Assembly: GCF_001412595.2 (NCBI RefSeq)
Contig: NZ_CP012640.2
Span: forward strand, 1,488,001 to 1,552,000
Direction: 5' to 3'
DNA length: 64,000 nt
Source of the DNA: Massilia sp. WG5
GTDB lineage: Bacteria; Pseudomonadota; Gammaproteobacteria; Burkholderiales; Burkholderiaceae_D
Both the position numbers and the translations under genes were made by a program. The first letter of the stretch is position 1; every line of letters starts with the position of its first letter. Positions 57,838-64,000 of the stretch are shown piece after piece. The notes under the pieces were generated by a model. It was given only the letters and a program-made list of their open reading frames with translations, was not told the origin of the DNA and did no database searches.

Positions 57838-59199
57838 ATGTCCGAAGCGCGACGCGCGCGCCCGTTCGGCCGCCTGAAGAGCGGCCTGTTCTGGCGCACC
57901 TTCCTGCTGCTCTCCTTCCTGACCGGGCTGTCGATCGCCTCGTGGATCGGGATGATCAACGTGTTCCAGCGCGGTAAGCAGGCCGAGCAGACCGCCGAAC
58001 TGCTGGTGTCGGTGGTGACCCTCACCAAGGCCGCGCTGACCCACTCCTCGCCCGACCTGCGGCGCGAGCTGCTGATCGAGCTGGTGTCGAACGAAGGCAT
58101 CCGCATCCTCACGCTGGAGCCGGACGACAAGGTCGAGCCGCCGCCGGCAAATTCCCTGATGCCGGAAATCGCCGCGCGCGTGCGCGAAAAGCTGGGCCAG
58201 GACACGCGCTTCTCGCGCCGCGTGAACGACATGCCGGGCTTCTGGATGAGCTTCGATATCGACGGCGACAAGTACTGGCTGATGCTCGAACGCGAGCGCA
58301 TCGCCGGCCTCACCGGCGTGCAGTGGCTGGGCTGGGCCACGGTGGTGGGCGCGCTGTCGCTGCTGGGCGCCGCCCTGATCTCGGGCCTGGTCAACCTGCC
58401 GCTGGCGCGCCTGACCGCGGCCGCGCGCGCGATCGCCGAGGGCAAGCGCCCCGCCCCGCTGCCCGAAAAAGGCTCGCAGGAGATCATCGAGGCCAACCGC
58501 AGCTTCAACCAGATGGTCGACGACCTGCAGCAGCTCGAAAAGGACCGCGCGATCATCCTGGCCGGCATCTCGCACGACCTGCGCACGCCGCTGGCGCGCA
58601 TGCAGCTCGAAGTCGAGATGGCCAACCTGTCGCAGGAAGCGCGCGAGGGCATGCAGTCCGACATCGCGCAGATGGACGCCATCATCGGCCAGTTCCTGGA
58701 TTTCGCGCGCCCGACCGAAGCCGCCACCTTCGTGCCGGTCGACCTGTCCGAGCTGCTGGAAGACTGCGCGCACGCGGCGGCCCGCCTGCCGGACGTACGC
58801 ACCAGCACCGCCATCGAACAGGGCATCCACGTGCCGGCCAACGCCACCGACCTGCGGCGCGTGATCAACAACGTGATCGAGAACGCCCGCCGCTACGGCA
58901 AGACCCCGGGCGCCGACGTCACTGAAATCGACATCGCCTGCCATGTCAGGATGACGGGCCACGGCCGCCGCGCCGTGGTCGAGATCGGCGACCATGGCGT
59001 CGGCGTGCCGGACGACCAGATCCAGCTGCTGCTGCGCCCCTTCACCCGCCTCGACACGGCGCGCGGCCAGGCCAACGGCGCCGGCCTGGGCCTGGCGATC
59101 GTCGAGCGCGTCCTTACTCGCCACAACGCCGAGCTGCAGGTGCGCAACCGCGAGGGCGGCGGCCTGGTGCTGCAGTTCGCGTTTCCGCTGGCCGCCTGA
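57838..59199 (+). CDS. envZ: Osmosensor histidine kinase EnvZ
   Basis: A 453-residue membrane histidine kinase. Two membrane segments (FLLLSFLTGLSIASWIGMI and WATVVGALSLLGAALISGL) flank a periplasmic domain, then a HAMP region (PLARLTAAARAIAEGKRPAPL), the phospho-His in AGISHDLRTPLARMQ, and the ATPase motif VIENARRYG and ANGAGLGLAIVERVL. ATG 57838 or GTG 57826 could be the start. Paired with ompR. Confidence 0.9.
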   Translation: MSEARRARPFGRLKSGLFWRTFLLLSFLTGLSIASWIGMINVFQRGKQAEQTAELLVSVVTLTKAALTHSSPDLRRELLIELVSNEGIRILTLEPDDKVEPPPANSLMPEIAARVREKLGQDTRFSRRVNDMPGFWMSFDIDGDKYWLMLERERIAGLTGVQWLGWATVVGALSLLGAALISGLVNLPLARLTAAARAIAEGKRPAPLPEKGSQEIIEANRSFNQMVDDLQQLEKDRAIILAGISHDLRTPLARMQLEVEMANLSQEAREGMQSDIAQMDAIIGQFLDFARPTEAATFVPVDLSELLEDCAHAAARLPDVRTSTAIEQGIHVPANATDLRRVINNVIENARRYGKTPGADVTEIDIACHVRMTGHGRRAVVEIGDHGVGVPDDQIQLLLRPFTRLDTARGQANGAGLGLAIVERVLTRHNAELQVRNREGGGLVLQFAFPLAA

Positions 59200-59304
59200 A
59201 TTACCCGAAGATAGACGGTAAAAACGGCTGTAATCGTGGCTTAGAAAACAAGGCAGTCCCGCTATTCTTCTTTCCAGTTTGTAATCTCACAAAAAGGAAA
59301 GACG

Positions 59305-60108
59305 ATGTTTTCAGGCCTTATTCATCTGTCGCCGAAGGCCGTCATGCTGGCCATGGCGGTGTCGTTCGCATTGAGCATCATCGCGAGCGAGCTTTACCTG
59401 CACCGGTCGCGCAGCCACCGCGCCATCACCTTCCATCCGCTGATGTGCCAGTTCTTCCGCATGTGGATCTTCCTGACGACATTCGGGATGACAACGAAGG
59501 CCTGGGTCGCCGTGCACCGCAAGCACCACGCCAAGACCGACACGGTCGAGGATCCGCACAGCCCGGTCATCCACGGCCTCGGGACCGTCCTGGCCAAGGG
59601 CGTGCTCCTGTACCGCAAGGCGGCGACCGATCCGCAGGTGATCAAGACCTACGGCGTCGGCATCAACGACGACTGGATGGACACCCATCTCTATACGAAG
59701 CACCGCTTCAAGGGCGCGTGGTTCTTCCTGCTGGCGGAGATGGCGCTGTTCGGCGCCGAGCATGGCCTGTACATCTGGCTGTTCCAGCTCTCGGTGTCGC
59801 CGGTCTGGGCGGCCGGCTTCGCCAACGGCTTTTTCCATGTCGTCGGCTACCGCAACTTCGAAACGCGCGAGCACTCGCGCAATTTCTTCCCGATCGCCAT
59901 CCTCCTGTGCGGTGCGGAACTGCACAATAACCACCATGCCTATCCGGCCTCGGCGAAGGCGTCGATGCGCTGGTGGGAGTTCGACGGTGGCTGGCTGATC
60001 ATCCGGGTGCTGGCCTTGTTCCGCCTGGTGACGGTCAACCGCGTGGAAACCGGCGTACTTGAACAGCGCGACCGCACCGTGCTGGCGGAAAACGGTGCGA
60101 AAGCCTGA
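59305..60108 (+). CDS. Acyl-CoA desaturase-like fatty acid desaturase
   Basis: A 267-residue membrane di-iron desaturase. The three histidine boxes are present: HRSRSH, HRKHH and HNNHH, with hydrophobic segments before and between (MLAMAVSFALSIIASELYL; FFLLAEMALFGAEHGLYIWLF). It likely introduces a double bond, perhaps at delta-9, in membrane lipids, and could help at low temperature. AAAGGA precedes the start. It lies 105 bases after envZ. Confidence 0.92.
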   Translation: MFSGLIHLSPKAVMLAMAVSFALSIIASELYLHRSRSHRAITFHPLMCQFFRMWIFLTTFGMTTKAWVAVHRKHHAKTDTVEDPHSPVIHGLGTVLAKGVLLYRKAATDPQVIKTYGVGINDDWMDTHLYTKHRFKGAWFFLLAEMALFGAEHGLYIWLFQLSVSPVWAAGFANGFFHVVGYRNFETREHSRNFFPIAILLCGAELHNNHHAYPASAKASMRWWEFDGGWLIIRVLALFRLVTVNRVETGVLEQRDRTVLAENGAKA

Positions 60109-60187
60109 GCGCGTTAAGCCGCGCACAGTCGCGGCCGCCTCCGGGGCGTAGAGTGAAACTGCAACATAACTCACCATGGAGGCCACA

Positions 60188-60598
60188 ATGAACAAGTTGC
60201 ATAAGGTTCTCATCGCCACCCTGCTCGCCGGTTCCTTCGGCAGCATCGCCGTCCCGGCCGCGGCCGACACCGTGATCATCCGCGAGGCCCCGCCGCCGCC
60301 GCGCGCCGAGCGCATCCCGCGGCCGCGCCATGGTCACGTCTGGGCGCCGGGCCACTGGGAATACCGCCATGGCCGCTACGTCTGGACGCGCGGCACCTGG
60401 CTGCGCGAACGCCACGGCTACGCCTACAACGCCCCGACCTGGGTCGAGCGCGACGGCCACTGGGTAATGGAACGCGGCGGCTGGCGCCGCGGTGACCGCG
60501 ACGGCGACGGCGTCCCCAACCGCCGCGACCATGACCGCGACGGCGACGGTGTGCCGAACCGCATGGATGCGCGTCCGAACAACCCGAACCGCAGCTAA
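60188..60598 (+). CDS. YXWGXW repeat exported protein
   Basis: A 136-residue protein with a signal peptide (VLIATLLAGSFGSIAVPAAAD) and aromatic repeats: HVWAPGHWEYRHGRYVW, TRGTWLRERHGYAYNAPTWVERDGHW. The C-terminus has two DRDGDGVPNR calcium-binding-like (thrombospondin type 3) motifs. GGAGG lies six bases before ATG 60188. Function unknown; members are periplasmic or outer-membrane-associated. It ends at a good terminator. Confidence 0.85.
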   Translation: MNKLHKVLIATLLAGSFGSIAVPAAADTVIIREAPPPPRAERIPRPRHGHVWAPGHWEYRHGRYVWTRGTWLRERHGYAYNAPTWVERDGHWVMERGGWRRGDRDGDGVPNRRDHDRDGDGVPNRMDARPNNPNRS

Positions 60599-60622
60599 AC
60601 CCCTGCTTTTGCTTCGCTGAAC

Positions 60623-60657
60623 GGCGCTGCCGGGCCCCTGGTCCGGCAGCGCCTTTT
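60623..60657 (+). terminator. Rho-independent terminator after the YXWGXW gene
   Basis: An 11-bp stem GGCGCTGCCGG/CCGGCAGCGCC (60623-60633, 60643-60653) is followed by four T. It ends just before the stop of the converging histidine kinase. Confidence 0.82.
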
Positions 60658-60659
60658 CA

Positions 60660-62720
<2,061 letters not shown>

Positions 62721-62911
62721 GTAGGGAGTATTCAGGACATATCGAATTATCAATCGGGCATGATGTCACAGATTACCGCCGAGCGCACCTGTTGCCGGGG
62801 GCGCGATGTCCTACAAAGACACGCGAACGATGGCCCGGGCCAGGGTGAGGCAACGAACAGAGGATGGCGGACCCGGCGCGCACACTGTGCCTGACATCAC
62901 AGGAGATCATT

Positions 62912-63268
62912 ATGAAGCGCCCAGTTGGATTGCTGAGCATGATCGCCGCCGTTGCCGCCCTGTCGGCAGCCGTGGCGGCGCCGGCGGCGATGGCCGGCAA
63001 CGAAATCGTGAAATGTGTCGATGCGAGCGGCCACGTGACCCTGACCGACCAGCCCTGCGAGAGCGGCGCCGCGACGGTCAGGCTGTCGAGCGAGACGCGG
63101 CTGCCGCAACGCCACGTCGTCACGTCCGCGGAACTGCGTCACGTCGGCTGGAAACGGCCCCAGGAGGTCCGTCCTGCCCCGCTGTCGCGCGACGTCGCGA
63201 CCCTGAAGGAAGCGCGCCGCATGATGATGCTGCAGGAAGCCCGGCCGCGCCTGGCCGGACTGAATTAG
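62912..63268 (+). CDS. DUF4124-like small exported protein
   Basis: A 118-residue protein with a signal peptide (MIAAVAALSAAVAAPAAMAG) and a short DUF4124-like segment IVKCVDASGHVTLTDQPCESG with two cysteines. ATG 62912 follows AGGAG by six bases. The C-terminal part has no known domain. Its last four bases overlap the end of the converging EAL gene. Confidence 0.75.
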   Translation: MKRPVGLLSMIAAVAALSAAVAAPAAMAGNEIVKCVDASGHVTLTDQPCESGAATVRLSSETRLPQRHVVTSAELRHVGWKRPQEVRPAPLSRDVATLKEARRMMMLQEARPRLAGLN

Positions 63269-64000
63269 TGTAGGTCGCGCAGCTGCGCGACGTCGACCAG
63301 CGCCGGCTCGTTGGCCGAGGCGCCGAGGGTGCGCACCAGCTGCTGTACGTCCTCGTTCTTGATGAAGCTGGCCGAGGAACTGGCCGCCAGCAGTTTTTCC
63401 GGCGGCTGCGAGCGCGCGATCGCATAACCCTGCACGTAATCGACGCCGATTTCGGCCAGCGTGCGCACCGTCTCCGCATCCTCGGCCCATTCGGCGATCG
63501 TCTTCATGCCCAGGTTGACCGCCAGGCTGACGATCGCCTCGACGATGGCCACGTTGGCCGGATGGGCGTTGATGTTGACGATGAAGTTGCCGTCGATTTT
63601 CAGGACGTCGGCCGGCAGTTCCTTCAGGTAGGAGAAGGAGGTGTAGCCGGCGCCGAAGTCGTCCAGCGCCACCTTCACGCCGAACGCCCGCACCTGGTCG
63701 ATGAAGCGGCGCGTGTTGTCGAGGTCGTGCAGGGCCACGCTCTCCGTGATTTCCATGCAGAGGCGGCTCGCCACGTGGGTATAGCGCGCCAGGATCTCCA
63801 GCGTGTCCTGGACGAAGCGCTCGTCGTTCAGCGAAGCGCCCGACAGGTTCATGCAGACGAAGCGGGTGTTGGTCAGCGACTCGGCATGGTCCTCGATCCA
63901 GGCCAGGGTGCTGGACAGCACCCAGCGGTCGATCACGCCCGCGCGCCCGCTCTTCTCGGCCGCCGCGATCAGCGGGCCGGCCGGCGACACGCGGCCGTCG
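63265..64000 (-). CDS. EAL domain protein, 3' part (5' end outside window)
   Basis: C-terminal part of a cyclic di-GMP phosphodiesterase. Visible are MNLSG with the catalytic Asn, CMEITES with a Glu, ALDDFGAGYTSFSYLKELPADVLKIDG with paired Asp and the Lys, IAEWAED and YVQGYAIARSQP. The EAL triad itself lies beyond the right edge. The C-terminus extends about 30 residues past the domain. It is likely an active phosphodiesterase, possibly with an upstream GGDEF or sensor domain. Confidence 0.88.
   Translation of the reverse strand, partial: DGRVSPAGPLIAAAEKSGRAGVIDRWVLSSTLAWIEDHAESLTNTRFVCMNLSGASLNDERFVQDTLEILARYTHVASRLCMEITESVALHDLDNTRRFIDQVRAFGVKVALDDFGAGYTSFSYLKELPADVLKIDGNFIVNINAHPANVAIVEAIVSLAVNLGMKTIAEWAEDAETVRTLAEIGVDYVQGYAIARSQPPEKLLAASSSASFIKNEDVQQLVRTLGASANEPALVDVAQLRDLH

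Overview
The window is about 64 kb of GC-rich (roughly two-thirds G+C), densely coded chromosome from a motile betaproteobacterium. It most resembles Oxalobacteraceae of the Massilia/Telluria type. This is inferred from gene content (flhDC-motAB-che in one block, DUF3460-scpA-panC, dapC-dapD-pilU-arsC-dapE-prmB, a FabMG-type protein) and from intergenic repeat types; no phylogenetic test was possible. No rRNA, tRNA, CRISPR array, prophage or complete insertion sequence was seen.

Layout. 1-4.9 kb: housekeeping (3' end of metG, small lipoprotein, FabMG-like reductase, DUF3460, scpA, panC). 5-18.9 kb: motility. A PilZ flagellar brake gene (ycgR-like) is followed by a long minus-strand block, in transcription order flhD, flhC, a membrane-linked methyltransferase, motA, motB, a CheZ-like gene, cheY, cheA, cheW, cheR, cheD, cheB, cheY, cheZ and an EAL-like/HDOD gene. 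Upstream of flhD lie three tandem sequences that fit the sigma-28 (FliA) promoter consensus. The block holds two CheY and two CheZ-family proteins, one pair near each end.

18.9-23.3 kb: kynurenine operon kynB-kynU-kynA with an RBBP9-type hydrolase and an acyltransferase. 23.3-25.4 kb: htpG behind a sigma-32 type promoter. 25.5-28.5 kb: VOC protein, two DGPF/YCII proteins and an ECF42-type sigma factor. 28.5-31.7 kb: an OmpR-type two-component pair and a stand-alone ArnA-dehydrogenase-like gene. 31.8-36.1 kb: a JAMM-like protein, a RidA-family protein, an aminotransferase and a response-regulator/PAS/GGDEF protein. 36.1-42.7 kb: a tightly overlapping FAD-oxidase (alkyl-DHAP-synthase-like)/G3P dehydrogenase/FGGY kinase operon with a divergent AraC regulator, then a DUF1275 membrane protein.

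42.8-50.8 kb: lysine biosynthesis dapC, dapD and dapE with pilU, an ArsC-like gene, prmB and an ABC-F ATPase. 50.8-64 kb: an orphan CheW, an HDOD protein, a periplasmic M2 peptidase, a FapA (DUF342) protein, a Q-rich exported protein, ompR-envZ, a fatty acid desaturase, a YXWGXW protein, a PAS/GAF hybrid-input histidine kinase, a DUF4124-like protein and the 3' part of an EAL phosphodiesterase gene cut by the window edge.

Together the region joins the chemotaxis and flagellar command module to several second-messenger and sensory genes (PilZ, GGDEF, EAL, two HDOD proteins, three histidine kinases outside CheA). Palindromic intergenic repeats of at least three kinds are scattered between genes.
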